A stretch of DNA of 64,000 bases from the NCBI GenBank assembly GCA_947579665.1, contig CANPUZ010000057.1, positions 806,001 to 870,000 of the forward strand, written 5' to 3'. Every line of letters starts with the position of its first letter. The stretch's first letter is position 1. Origin of the DNA: Sympetrum striolatum. Taxonomy: Eukaryota; Arthropoda; Insecta; Odonata; Libellulidae. A program made the translations under genes and the position numbers. Shown here in pieces: positions 36,770 to 49,869 of the stretch. Below the pieces are notes generated by a model that worked only from the letters and a program-made list of their open reading frames with translations, did not search any database and was not told the origin of the DNA.

Positions 36770-39700
36770 TCAGTTTTTTGGCCTTATTTTGCAAGAAATT
36801 GAGCAAAATTACTCAAGTTTTGATTCATTCTAAAGTTTCTGATATGATCTAACCAAATTCTATAGAAATATTCAATTTTTCGCAGCAGTTAACTCAAAAA
36901 TCGTTGAAAACTCTAAAAAAATATTGGTAAAATTTCAGGTTTTTGGCCATATTTTGCAAGAAATTGAGCAAAATTACTCAAGTTTTGATTCATTCTAAAG
37001 TTTCTGATATGATCTAACCAAATTCTATAGAAGTATTCAATTTTTTTAAGCTGTTAACTCAAAAACGTCGAAAACTGGAAATATATCGGTAAAATTTCAT
37101 GTTTTAGGCCATATTTTGCATAAAATTGAGCAAAATTAGTTTATTTTGGTCTCATTATAGAGTTTTAGATATGATCTTACCAAATTCAATATAATATATT
37201 CAATTAATCGTAGCAGTTTACTCAAAATATGTCGAAAACTCGAAACAAAAATCTGTGAAATTTCAGTTTTTTGGCCATATTTTGCAAGAAATTGAGAAAA
37301 ATTAGTCAAGTTATGATTCATTCTAAAGTTTTTGATATGATCTAACCAAATTCTATAGAAATATTCAATTTTTCGCAGCAGTTATCTCAAAAATCGTTGA
37401 AAACTCGAAAAAAATATTGGTGAAATCTCAGGTTTTTGGCCATATTTTGCAAGAAATTGAGCAAAATTAGTCAAATTTGGACTCATTTTAAAGTTTTTGA
37501 TATCATCTAACCAAATTCTGTAGAAATATTCAATTTTTAGTAGCAGTTACCTCAAAAAATTTCGCAAACTCGAAAAAAAAATCGGTGAAATTTCAGTTTT
37601 TTGGCCATATTTTGCTAAAAATTGAGAAAATTTAGTCAAGTTTTGATTCATCTTAACGTTTTTATAAGACCTAACTAAATATTATGGAAGTATTCAATTT
37701 TTTTAAGCTGTTAACTCAAAAAACGTCGAAAACTGGAAATATATCGGTAAAATTTCATGTTTTAGGCCATATTTTGCATAAAATTGAGCAAAATTAGTTT
37801 ATTTTGGTCTCATTTTAAAGTTTTAGATATGATCCTTCCAAATTCAATATAATATATTCAATTTATCGTAGCAATTTACTCAAAAAACGTCGAAAACTCG
37901 AAAAAAAATCGGTGAAATTTCAATTTTTTGGCCATATTTTGCAAGAAATTCAGCAAAATTAGTCAAATTTGGACTCATTTTAAAGTTTCTGATATGATAT
38001 AACCAAATTCTATAGAAATACTCAATTTTTAGTAGCAGTTACCTCAAAAAATTTTGTAAACTCGAAAAAAAATCCTTGAAATTTCAGTTTTTTGGCCATA
38101 TTTTGCTAAAAATTGAGAAAATTTAGTCAAGTTTGGATTCATTTTAACGTTTTTGATAAGACCTAACTAAATATAATAGAAGTATTCAATTTTTTCAAAG
38201 TGTTAACTCAAAAAACGTCGAAAAGTGGAAATATATCGGTAAAATTTCATGTTTTAGGCCATATTTTTCATAAAATTGAGCAAAATTAGTTTATTTTGGT
38301 CTCATTTTAAAGTTTTAGATACGATCATACCAAATTCAATATAATATATTCAATTTATCGTAGCAGTTTACTCAAAAAACGTCGAAAACTGGAAATATAT
38401 AACGGTAAAATTTCATGTTTTTGGCCATATTTTACATAAAATTGAGCAAAATTAGTTTATATTGGTCTCATTTTAAAGTTTTAGATATGATCTTTCCAAA
38501 TTCAATATAATATATTCAATTTATCGTAGCAATTTACTCAAAAAACGTCGAAAACTCGAAAAAAAAATCGGTGAAATTTCAGTTTTTTGGCCATATTTTG
38601 CAAGAAATTCAGCAAAATTAGTCAAATTTGGACTCATTTTAAAGTTTCTGATATGTTATAACCAAAATCTATAGAAATACTCAATTGTTAGTAGCAGTTA
38701 TCTCAAAAAATTTCGTAAACTCGAAAAAAAATCCTTGAAATTTCAGTTTTTTGGCCATATTTTGCTGAAAATTGAGAAAATTTAGTCAAGTTTGGATTCA
38801 TTTTAACGTTCATGATGAGACCTAACTAAATATTATAGAAATATTCCATTTTTTTAAGCTGTTAACTCAAAAAACGTCGAAAACTGGAAATATATCGGTA
38901 AAATTTCATGTTTTAGGCCATATTTTGCATAAAATTGAGCAAAATTAGTTTATTTTGGTCTCATTTTAAAGTTTTAGATATGATCTTTCCAAATTTAATA
39001 AAATATATTCAATTTATCGTAGCAGTTTACTCAAAATATGTCGAAAACTCGAAAAAAAAATAGGTGAAATTTCAGTTTTTTGGCCATATTTTGCAAGATA
39101 GTGAGCAAAATTAGTCAAAGTTGGACTCATCTTAAAGGTTTTGATATCATCTAACCAAATTCTATAGAAATATTCAATTTTTAGTAGCAGTTATTTCAAA
39201 AAATTTCGCATACTCGAAAAAAAATCCGTGAAATTTCAGTTTTTTGGCCATATTTTGCTAAAAATTGAGAAAATTTAGTCAAGTTTGGATTCATTTTAAC
39301 GTTATTGATAAGACCTAATTAAATATTATAGAAATATTCAATTTTTTTTAGCTGTTAACTCAAAAAACGTCGAAAACTGGAAATATATCGGTAAAATTTC
39401 ATGTTTTAGGCCATATTTTGCATAAAATTGAGCAAAATTTGTTTATTTTGGTCTCATTTTAGAGTTATAGATATGATCTTACCAAATTCAATATAATATA
39501 TTCAATTTATCGTAGCAGGTTACTCAAAAATCGTTGAAAACTCGAAAAAAATATTGGTGAAATCTCAGGTTTTTGGCCATATTTTGCAAGAAATTGAGCA
39601 AAATTAGTCAAATTTGGACTCATTTTAAAGTTTTTGATATCATTTAACCAAATTCTATAGAAATATTCAATTTTTCGCAGCAGTTATATCAAAAAATTTC

Positions 39701-41409
39701 GCAAACTCGAAAGAAAATCCGTGAAATTTCAGTTTTTTGGCCATATTTTGCTAAAAATTGAGAAAATTTAGTCAAGTTTTGATTCATTTTAACGTTCATG
39801 ATGAGACCTATCTAAATATTATAGAAGTGTTCAATTTTTTTAAAGTGTTAACTCAAAAAACGTCAAAAACTGGAAATATATTGGTAAAATTTCATGTTTT
39901 AGGCCATATTTTGCATAAAATTGGGCAAAATTAGTATATTTTGGTCTCATTTTAAAGTTTTAGATATGATCATACCAAATTCAATATAGTATATTCAATT
40001 TATCGTAGCAGTTTACTCACAAAACGTCGAAAACTCGAAACAAAAATCGGTGAAATTTCAGTTTTTTGGCCATATTTTGCTAAAAATTGAGCAAAATTAG
40101 TCAAGTTTTGATTCATTCTAAAGTTTCTGATATGATCTAACCAAATTCTATAGAAATATTCAATTTTTCGCAGCAGTTATCTCAAAAATCGTTGAAAACT
40201 CGAAAAAAATATTGGTGAAATCTCAGGTTTTTGGCCATATTTTGCAAGAAATTGAGCAAAATTAGTCAAATTTGGACTCATTTTAAAGTTTTTGATATCA
40301 TCTAACCAAATTCTATAGAAATATTCAATTTTTAGTAGCAGTTAACTCAGAAAATATCGCAAACTCAAAAAAAAATCCGTGAAATTTCAGTTTTTTGGCC
40401 ATATTTTGCTAAAAATATAGAAAATTTAGTCAAGTTTGGATTCATTTTAACGTTTTTGATCAGACCTAACTAAATATTATAGAAGTATTCAATTTTTTTT
40501 AAATTGTTAACTCAAAAAACGTCGAAAACTGGAAATATATCGGTAAAATTTCATGTTTTAGGCCATATTTTGCATATATTGAGTAAAATTTTTTTTTTTT
40601 TGGTCTCATTTTAAAGTTTTAGATATGATCTTTCCAAATTCAATAAAATATATTCAATTTATCGTAGCAGTTTACTCAAAAAACGTCGAAAACTCGAAAA
40701 AAAAGTCGGTGAAATTTCAGTTTTTTGGCCATATTTTGCAAGAAATTGAGCAAAATTAGTCAAGTTTTGATTCATTTTAAAGTTTTTGATATCATCTTAC
40801 CAAATTCTATAGAAATATTCAATTTTTAGTAGTAGTTATTTCAAAAAATCTCGTAAACTCGAAAAAAAATCCGTGAAATTTCAGTTTTTTGGCCATATTT
40901 TGCTAAAAATTGAGAAAATTTAGTCAAGTTTGGACTCATTTTAACGTTTTTGATAAGACCTAACTAAATATTATCGAAATTCTCAATTTTTTTAAGCCGT
41001 TAACTCAAAAAACGTCGAAAACTGGAAATATATCGGTAAAATTTCATGTTTTTGGCCATATTTTGCATAAATTGAGCAAAATTAGTTTATTTTGGACTCA
41101 TATTAAAGTTTTAGATATGATCTTACCAAATTCAATATAATGTATTCAATTTATCGTAGCAGTTTACTCAAAAAACGTCGAAAACTCGAAAAAAAAATCG
41201 GTGAAATTTAAGTTTTTTGGCCATATTTTGCAAGAAATTGAGAAAATTTAGTCAAGTTTTGATTCATTCTAAAGTTTCTGATATGATCTAACCAAATTCT
41301 ATAGAAATATTCAATTTTTCGCAGCAGTTAACTCAAAAATCGTTGAAAACTCGAAAAAAATATTGGTAAAATTTCAGGATTTTGGCCATATTTTGCAAGA
41401 AATTGAGCA
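36770..41409 (+). repeat. 4.64-kb block, copy 2
   Basis: Near-identical to 24,770-29,410. With the following 2.2 kb it also forms a unit that returns at about 43,603 (offset 6,575 bp, 40 monomers), checked at 37,201 against 43,776 (CAATTAATCG). Left of 36,770 the two copies differ (here AAAACACGAAAAAAAAATTC, copy 1 CTCTAAAAAAATATTGG), so the seam lies inside the shared TTTCAGTTTTTTGG word. Confidence 0.92.
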
Positions 41410-42300
41410 AAATTAGTCAAATTTGGACTGATTTTAAAGTTTTTGATATCATCTAACCAAGTTCTATAGAAATTTTCAATTTTTTGGAGCAGTTAACTCA
41501 AAAAATTTCGCAAACTCGAAAAAAAATCCGTGAAATTTCAGTTTTTTGGCCATATTTTGCTTAAAATTGAGAAAATTTAGTCAAGCTTGGATTCATATTA
41601 ACGTTTTTGATAGGACCTAACTAAAAATTATAGAAATATTCAATTTTTTTAAGCTGTTAATTCAAAAAACGTCGAAAACTGGAAATATATCAGTAAAATT
41701 TCATGTTTTAGGCCATATTTTGCATAAAATTGAGCAAAATTAGTTTATTTTGGTCTCATTTTAAAGTTTTAGATATTATCTTTCCAAATTCAATACAATA
41801 TATTCAATTTATCCTAGCAATTTACTCAAAAAACGTCGAAAACTCGAAAAAAAATCGGTGAAATTTCAGTTTTTTGGCCATATTTTGCAAGACATTCAGC
41901 AAAATTAGTCAAATTTGGACTCATTATAAAGTTTCTGATATGATATAACCAAATTCTATGGAAATACTCAATTTTTAGTAGCAAATACCTCAAAAAATTT
42001 CGTAAACTCGAAAAAAAATCCTTGAAATTTCAGTTTTTTGGCCATATTTTGCTAAAAATTGAGAAAATTTAGTCAAGTTTGGATTCATTTTAACGTTCAT
42101 AATGAGACCTAACTAAATATTATAGAAATATTCAATTTTTTTAAGCTGTTAACTCAAAAAACGTCGAAAACTGGAAATATATCCGTAAAATTTCATGTTT
42201 TTGGCCATATTTTGCATAAAATAGAGCAAAATTAGTTTATTTTGGTCACATTTTAAAGTTTTAAATATGATCCTTCCAAATTCAATATAATATATTCAAT
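41410..42300 (+). repeat. Satellite segment repeated at 48,968-49,860
   Basis: There is no gene. Marks are GGACTGATTTTAAAG, GATAGGACCTAACTAAAAAT, TATATCAGTAAAATTTC, GACATTCAGC, AGCAAATACCTC and GGTCACATTTTAAAG. The same marks appear about 7,560 bp later. The copies part at about 42,300, where this one has TTTATCGTAGCAG and the other TTAATCGTAGCAG followed by GTCGAAAAATCG. Confidence 0.87.
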
Positions 42301-43602
42301 TTATCGTAGCAGTTTACTCAAAATATGTCGAAAACTCGAAACAAAAATCGGTGAAATTTCAGTTTTTTGGCCATATTTTGCAAGAAATTGAGCAAAATTA
42401 CTCAAGTTTTGATTCATTCTAAAGTTTCTGATATGATCTAACCAAATTTTATAGAAATATTCAATTTTTCGCTGCAGTTATCTGAAAAATCGTTGAAAAC
42501 TCGAAAAAAATATTGGTGAAATCTCAGGTTTTTGGCCATATTTTGCAAGAATTTGAGCTAAATTAGTCAAATTTGGACTCATTTTAAAGTATTTGATATC
42601 GTCTAACCAAATTCTATAGAAATATTCAATTTTTAGTAGCAGTTAACTAAAAATATTTCGCAAACTCAAAAAAAAATCCGTGAAATTTCATTTTTTTGGC
42701 CACATTTTGTTAAAAATTGAGAAAATTTAGTCAATTTTGGATTCATCTTAACGTTTTTGATAAGACCTAACTAAATATTATAGTAATATTCAATTTTTTA
42801 AAGCTGTTAACTCAAAAAACGTCGAATACTGGAAATATAACGGTAAAATTTCATGTTTTTGGCCATATTTTGCATTAAATTGAGCAAAATTAGTTTATTT
42901 TTGTCTCATTTTAAAGTTTCTGATATGATCCAACCAAATTCTATAGAAATATTCAATTTTTCGCAGCAGTTAACTCTAAAATCGTTGAAAACTCTAAAAA
43001 AATATTGGTAAAATTTCAGGTTTTTGGCCATATTTTGCAAGAAATTGAGCAAAATTACTCAAGTTTTGATTCATTCTAAAGTTTCTGATATGATCTATCC
43101 AAATTCTATAGAAATATTCAATTTTTCGCAGCAGTTAACTCAAAAATCGTTGATAACTCTAAAAAAATATTGGTAAAATTTCAGTTTTTTGGCCATATTT
43201 TGCAAGAAATTGAGCAAAATTACTCAAGTTTTGATTCATTCTAAAGTTTCTGATATGATCTAACCAAATTCTATAGAAATATTCAATTTTTCGCAGCAGT
43301 TAACTCAAAAATCGTTGAAAACTCTAAAAAAATATTGGTAAAATTTCAGGTTTTTGGCCATATTTTGCAAGAAATTGAGCAAAATTAGTCAAATTTGGAC
43401 TCATTTTAAAGTTTTTGATATTATCTAACGAAATTCTATAGAAATATTCAATTTTTAGTAGCAATTAACTCAAAAAATATCGCAAACTCGAAAAAAAATC
43501 CGTGAAATTTCAGTTTTTTGGCCATATTTTGCTAAAAATTGAGAAAATTTAGTCAAGTTTGGATCAATTTAAATGTTTTTGATAAGACCTAACTAAATAT
43601 AA
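42301..43602 (+). repeat. Satellite segment related to 23.9-24.97 kb
   Basis: 42,391-43,380 follows 23,980-24,968 closely (offset 18,411), including the run of D-like monomers with CTCTAAAAAAATATTGG. Point differences include TTTTTCGCTGCAG (here) against TTTTTCTCAGCAG. From 43,380 to about 43,602 an A and a B monomer (GATATTATCTAACG, AATTTAAATGTTTTTG) are inserted compared with 24,969 onward. Confidence 0.85.
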
Positions 43603-46600
43603 TAGAAGTATTCAATTTTTTTAAACTGTTAACTCAAAAACGTCGAAAACTGGAAATATATCGGTAAAATTTCATGTTATAGGCCATATTTTGCATAAAA
43701 TTGAGCAAAATTAGTTTATTTTGGTCTCATTTTAGAGTTTTTGATATGATCTTACCAAATTCAATATAATATATTCAATTAATCGTAGCAGTTTACTCAA
43801 AATATGTCGAAAACTCGAAACAAAAATCTGTGAAATTTAAGTTTTTTGGCCATATTTTGCAAGAAATTGAGCAAAATTAGTCAAGTTATGATTCATTCTA
43901 AAGTTTCTGATATGATCTAACCAAATTCTATAGAAATATTCAATTTTTCGTAGCAGTTATCTCAAAAATCGTTGAAAACTCGAAAAAAATATTGGTGAAA
44001 TCTCAGGTTTTTGGCCATATTTTGCAAGAAATTGAGCAAAATTAGTCAAATTTGGACTCATTTTAAAGTTTTTGATATCATCTAACCAAATTCTATAGAA
44101 ATATTCAATTTTTAGTAGCAGTTACCTCAAAAAATTTCGCAAACTCGAAAAAAAAATCGGTGAAATTTCAGTTTTTTGGCCATATTTTGCTAAAAATTGA
44201 GAAAATTTAGTCAAGTTTTGATTCATCTTAACGTTTTTATAAGACCTAACTAAATATTATGGAAGTATTCAATTTTTTTAAGCTGTTAACTCAAAAAACG
44301 TCGAAAACTGGAAATATATCGGTAAAATTTCATGTTTTAGGCCATATTTTGCATAAAATTGAGCAAAATTAGTTTATTTTGGTCTCATTTTAAAGTTTTA
44401 GATATGATCCTTCCAAATTCAATATAATATATTCAATTTATCGTAGCAATTTACTCAAAAAACGTCGAAAACTCGAAAAAAAAATCAGTGAAATTTCAGT
44501 TTTTTGGCCATATTTTGCAAGAAATTCAGCAAAATTAGTCAAATTTGGACTCATTTTAAAGTTTCTGATATGATATAACCAAATTCTATAGAAATACTCA
44601 ATTTTTAGTAGCAGTTACCTCAAAAAATTTTGTAAACTCGAAAAAAAATCCTTGAAATTTCAGTTTTTTGGCCATATTTTGCTAAAAATTGAGAATATTT
44701 AGTCAAGTTTTGATTCATTTTAACGTTTTTGATAAGACCTAACTTAATATTATCGAAATATTCAATTTTTTTAAGCTGTTAACTCAAAAAACGTCGAAAA
44801 CTGGAAATATATCGGTAAAATTTCATGTTTTAGGCCATATTTTTCATAAAATTGAGCAAAATTGTTTATTTTGGTCTCATTTTAAAGTTTTAGATACGAT
44901 CATACCAAATTCAATATAATATATTCAATTTATCGTAGCAGTTTACTCAAAAAACGTCGAAAACTGGAAATATATAACGGTAAAATTTCATGTTTTTGGC
45001 CATATTTTACATAAAATTGAGCAAAATTAGTTTATATTGGTCTCATTTTAAAGTTTTAGATATGATCTTTCCAAATTCAATATAATATATTCAATTTATC
45101 GTAGCAATTTACTCAAAAAACGTCGAAAACTCGAAAAAAAAATCGGTGAAATTTCAGTTTTTTGGCCATATTTTGCAAGAAATTCAGCAAAATTAGTCAA
45201 ATTTGGACTCATTTTAAAGTTTCTGATATGATATAACCAAATTCTATAGAAATACTCAATTGTTAGTAGCAGTTATCTCAAAAAATTTCGTAAACTCGAA
45301 AAAAAATCCTTGAAATTTCAGTTTTTTGGCCATATTTTGCTGAAAATTGAGAAAATTTAGTCAAGTTTGGATTCATTTTAACGTTCATGATGAGACCTAA
45401 CTAAATATTATAGAAATATTCAATTTTTTTAAGCTGTTAACTCAAAAAACGTCGAAAACTGGAAATATATCGGTAAAATTTCATGTTTTTGGCCATATTT
45501 TGCATAAAATTGACCAAAATTAGTTTATTTTGGTCTCATTTTAAAGTTTTAGATATGATCTTTCCAAATTTAATAAAATATATTCAATTTATCGTAGCAG
45601 TTTACTCAAAATATGTCGAAAACTCGAAAAAAAAATAGGTGAAATTTCAGTTTTTTGGCCATATTTTGCAAGATAGTGAGCAAAATTAGTCAAAGTTGGA
45701 CTCATCTTAAAGGTTTTGATATCATCTAACCAAATTCTATAGAAATATTCAATTTTTAGTAGCAGTTATTTCAAAAAATTTCGCATACTCGAAAAAAAAT
45801 CCGTGAAATTTCAGTTTTTTGGCCATATTTTGCTAAAAATTGAGAAAATTTAGTCAAGTTTGGATTCATTTTAACGTTATTGATAAGACCTAATTAAATA
45901 TTATAGAAATATTCAATTTTTTTTAGCTGTTAACTCAAAAAACGTCGAAAACTGGAAATATATCGGTAAAATTTCATGTTTTAGGCCATATTTTGCATAA
46001 AATTGAGCAAAATTTGTTTATTTTGGTCTCATTTTAGAGTTATAGATATGATCTTACCAAATTCAATATAATATATTCAATTTATCGTAGCAGGTTACTC
46101 AAAAATCGTTGAAAACTCGAAAAAAATATTGGTGAAATCTCAGGTTTTTGGCCATATTTTGCAAGAAATTGAGCAAAATTAGTCAAATTTGGACTCATTT
46201 TAAAGTTTTTGATATCATTTAACCAAATTCTATAGAAATATTCAATTTTTCGCAGCAGTTATATCAAAAAATTTCGCAAACTCGAAAGAAAATCCGTGAA
46301 ATTTCAGTTTTTTGGCCATATTTTGCTAAAAATTGAGCAAAATTAGTCAAGTTTTGATTCATTCTAAAGTTTCTGATATTATCTAACCAAATTCTATAGA
46401 AATATTCAATTTTTCGCAGCAGTTATCTCAAAAATCGTTGAAAACTCGAAAAAAATATTGGTGAAATCTCAGGTTTTTGGCCATATTTTGCAAGAAATTG
46501 AGCAAAATTAGTCAAATTTGGACTCATTTTAAAGTTTTTGATATCATCTAACCAAATTCTATAGAAATATTCAATTTTTAGTAGCAGTTAACTCAGAAAA

Positions 46601-48960
46601 TATCGCAAACTCAAAAAAAAATCCGTGAAATTTCAGTTTTTTGGCCATATTTTGCTAAAAATATAGAAAATTTAGTCAAGTTTGGATTCATTTTAACGTT
46701 TTTGATCAGACCTAACTAAATATTATAGAAGTATTCAATTTTTTTAAAATTGTTAACTCAAAAAACGTCGAAAAGTGGAAATATATCGGTAAATTTTCAT
46801 GTTTTAGGCCATATTTTGCATAAATTGAGTAAAATTTTTTTTTTTTTTGTCTCATTTTAAAGTTTTAGATATGATCTTTCCAAATTCAATAAAATATATT
46901 CAATTTATCGTAGCAGTTTACTCAAAAAACGTCGAAAACTCGAAAAAAAAGTCGGTGAAATTTCAGTTTTTTGGCCATATTTTGCAAGAAATTGAGCAAA
47001 ATTAGTCAAGTTTTGATTCATTTTAAAGTTATTGATATCATCTTACCAAATTCTATAGAAATATTCAATTTTTAGTAGTAGTTATTTCAAAAAATCTCGT
47101 AAACTCGAAAAAAAATCCGTGAAATTTCAGTTTTTTGGCCATATTTTGCTAAAAATTGAGAAAATTTAGTCAAGTTTGGACTCATTTTAACGTTTTTGAT
47201 AAGACCTAACTAAATATTATCGAAATTCTCAATTTTTTTAAGCCGTTAACTCAAAAAACGTCGAAAACTGGAAATATATCGGTGAAATTTCAGTTTTTTG
47301 GCCATATTTTGCAAGAAATTGAGCAAAATTAGTCAAATTTGGACTCATTTTAAAGTTTTTGATATCATTTAACCAAATTCTATAGAAATATTCAATTTTT
47401 CGCAGCAGTTATATCAAAAAATTTCGCAAACTCGAAAGAAAATCCGTGAAATTTCAGTTTTTTGGCCATATTTTGCTAAAAATTGAGAAAATTTAATCAA
47501 GTTTTGATTCATTTTAACGTTCATGATGAGACCTATCTAAATATTATAGAAGTGTTCAATTTTTTTAAAGTGTTAACTCAAAAAACGTCAAAAACTGGAA
47601 ATATATTGGTAAAATTTCATGTTTTAGGCCATATTTTGCATAAAATTGAGCAAAATTAGTTTATTTTGGTCTCATTTTAAAGTTTTAGATATGATCATAC
47701 CAAATTCAATATAATATATTCAATTTATCGTAGCAGTTTACTCACAAAACGTCGAAAACTCGAAACAAAAATCGGTGAAATTTCAGTTTTTTGGCCATAT
47801 TTTGCTAAAAATTGAGCAAAATTAGTCAAGTTTTGATTCATTCTAAAGTTTCTGATATGATCTAACCAAATTCTATAGAAATATTCAATTTTTCGCAGCA
47901 GTTATCTCAAAAATCGTTGAAAACTCGAAAAAAATATTGGTGAAATCTCAGGTTTTTGGCCATATTTTGCAAGAAATTGAGCAAAATTAGTCAAATTTGG
48001 ACTCATTTTAAAGTTTTTGATATCATCTAACCAAATTCTATAGAAATATTCAATTTTTAGTAGCAGTTAACTCAGAAAATATCGCAAACTCAAAAAAAAA
48101 TCCGTGAAATTTCAGTTTTTTGGCCATATTTTGCTAAAAATAGTGAAAATTTAGTCAAGTTTGGATTCATTTTAACGTTTTTGATCAGACCTAACTAAAT
48201 ATTATAGAAGTATTCAATTTTTTTAAATTGTTAACTCAAAAAACGTCGAAAAGTGGAAATATATCGGTAAAATTTCATGTTTTAGGCCATATTTTGCATA
48301 AAATTGAGTAAAATTTTTTTTTTTTTTGGTCTCATTTTAAAGTTTTAGATATGATCTTTCCAATTTCAATAAAATATATTCAATTTTTAGTAGTAGTTAT
48401 TTCAAAAAATTTCGTAAACTCGAAAAAAAATCCGTGAAATTTCAGTTTTTTGGCCATATTTTGCTAAAAATTGAGAAAATTTAGTCAAGTTTGGACTCAT
48501 TTTAACGTTTTTGATAAGACCTAACTAAATATTATCGAAATTCTCAATTTTTTTAAGCCGTTAACTCAAAAAACGTCGAAAACTGGAAATATATCGGTAA
48601 AATTTCATGTTTTTGGCCATATTTTGCATAAATTGAGCAAAATTAGTTTATTTTGGACTCATATTAAAGTTTTAGATATGATCTTACCAAATTCAATATA
48701 ATGTATTCAATTTATCGTAGCAGTTTACTCAAAAAACGTCGAAAACTCGAAAAAAAAATCGGCGAAATTTAAGTTTTTTGGCCATATTTTGCAAGAAATT
48801 GAGAAAATTTAGTCAAGTTTTGATTCATTCTAAAGTTTCTGATATGATCTAACCAAATTCTATAGAAATATTCAATTTTTCGCAGCAGTTAACTCAAAAA
48901 TCGTTGAAAACTCGAAAAAAATATTGGTAAAATTTCAGGTTTATGGCCATATTTTGCAAG
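43603..48960 (+). repeat. 4.64-kb block, copy 3, rearranged
   Basis: Colinear with 37,030 onward (offset 6,575) until about 46,313. There two monomers (329 bp) are missing, so a B start (TTTTGCTAAAAATTGAG) runs into D (CAAAATTAGTCAAGTTTTGA). After about 47,280 the text steps back and repeats the stretch that began near 46,150, with an offset of 1,150 bp (7 monomers; GATATCATTT at 46,211 and 47,361). The second pass contains the two monomers missing from the first. At about 48,380 one more monomer is lost, joining C (AATAAAATATATTCAATTT) to A (TTAGTAGTAGTTATTTC). Confidence 0.85.
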
Positions 48961-49869
48961 AAATTGAGCAAAATTAGTCAAATTTGGACTGATTTTAAAG
49001 TTTTTGATATCATCTAACCAAATTCTATAGAAATTTTCAATTTTTCGTAGCAGTTAACTCAAAAAATTTCGCAAACTCGAAAAAAAATCCGTGAAATTTC
49101 AGTTTTTTGGCCATATTTTGCTTAAAATTGAGAAAACTTAGTCAAGTTTGGATTCATATTAACGTTTTTGATAGGACCTAACTAAAAATTATAGAAATAT
49201 TCAATTTTTTTAAGCTGTTAACTCAAAAAACGTCGAAAACTGGAAATATATCAGTAAAATTTCATGTTTTAGGCCATATTTTGCATAAAATTGAGCAAAA
49301 TTAGTTTATTTTGGTCTCATTTTAAAGTTTTAGATATTATCTTTCCAAATTCAATATAATATATTCAATTTATCGTAGCAATTTACTCAAAAAACGTCGA
49401 AAACTCGAAAAAAAATCGGTGAAATATTAGTTTTTTGGCCATATTTTGCAAGACATTCAGCAAAATTAGTCAAATTTGGACTCATTTTAAAGTTTCTGAT
49501 ATGATATAACCAAATTCTATGGATATACTCAATTTTTAGTAGCAAATACCTCAAAAAATTTCGTAAACTCGAAAAAAAATCCTTGAAATTTCAGTTTTTT
49601 GGCCATATTTTGCTAAAAATTGAGAAAATTTAGTCAAGTTTGGATTCATTTTAACGTTCATAATGAGACCTAACTAAATATTATAGAAATATTCAATTTT
49701 TTTAAGCTGTTAACTCAAAAAACGTCGAAAACTGGAAATATATCCGTAAAATTTCATGTTTTTGGCCATATTTTGCATAAAATAGAGCAAAATTAGTTTA
49801 TTTTGGTCACATTTTAAAGTTTTAAATATGATCCTTCCAAATTCAATATAATATATTCAATTAATCGTA
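48961..49869 (+). repeat. Second copy of the 41.4-42.3 kb segment
   Basis: There is no gene. Same marks as 41,410-42,300, with differences such as GGATATACTC (here) against GGAAATACTC and GAAATATTAG against GAAATTTCAG. It is followed by a C monomer with TTAATCGTAGCAG and GTCGAAAAATCG, similar to 57,100-57,150. Confidence 0.85.

Noticed and set aside
37136..37321. 61-residue minus-strand open frame
   Set aside because: It lies wholly within C and D monomers. It depends on a single base difference from the copy at 25,136, where no such long frame exists.
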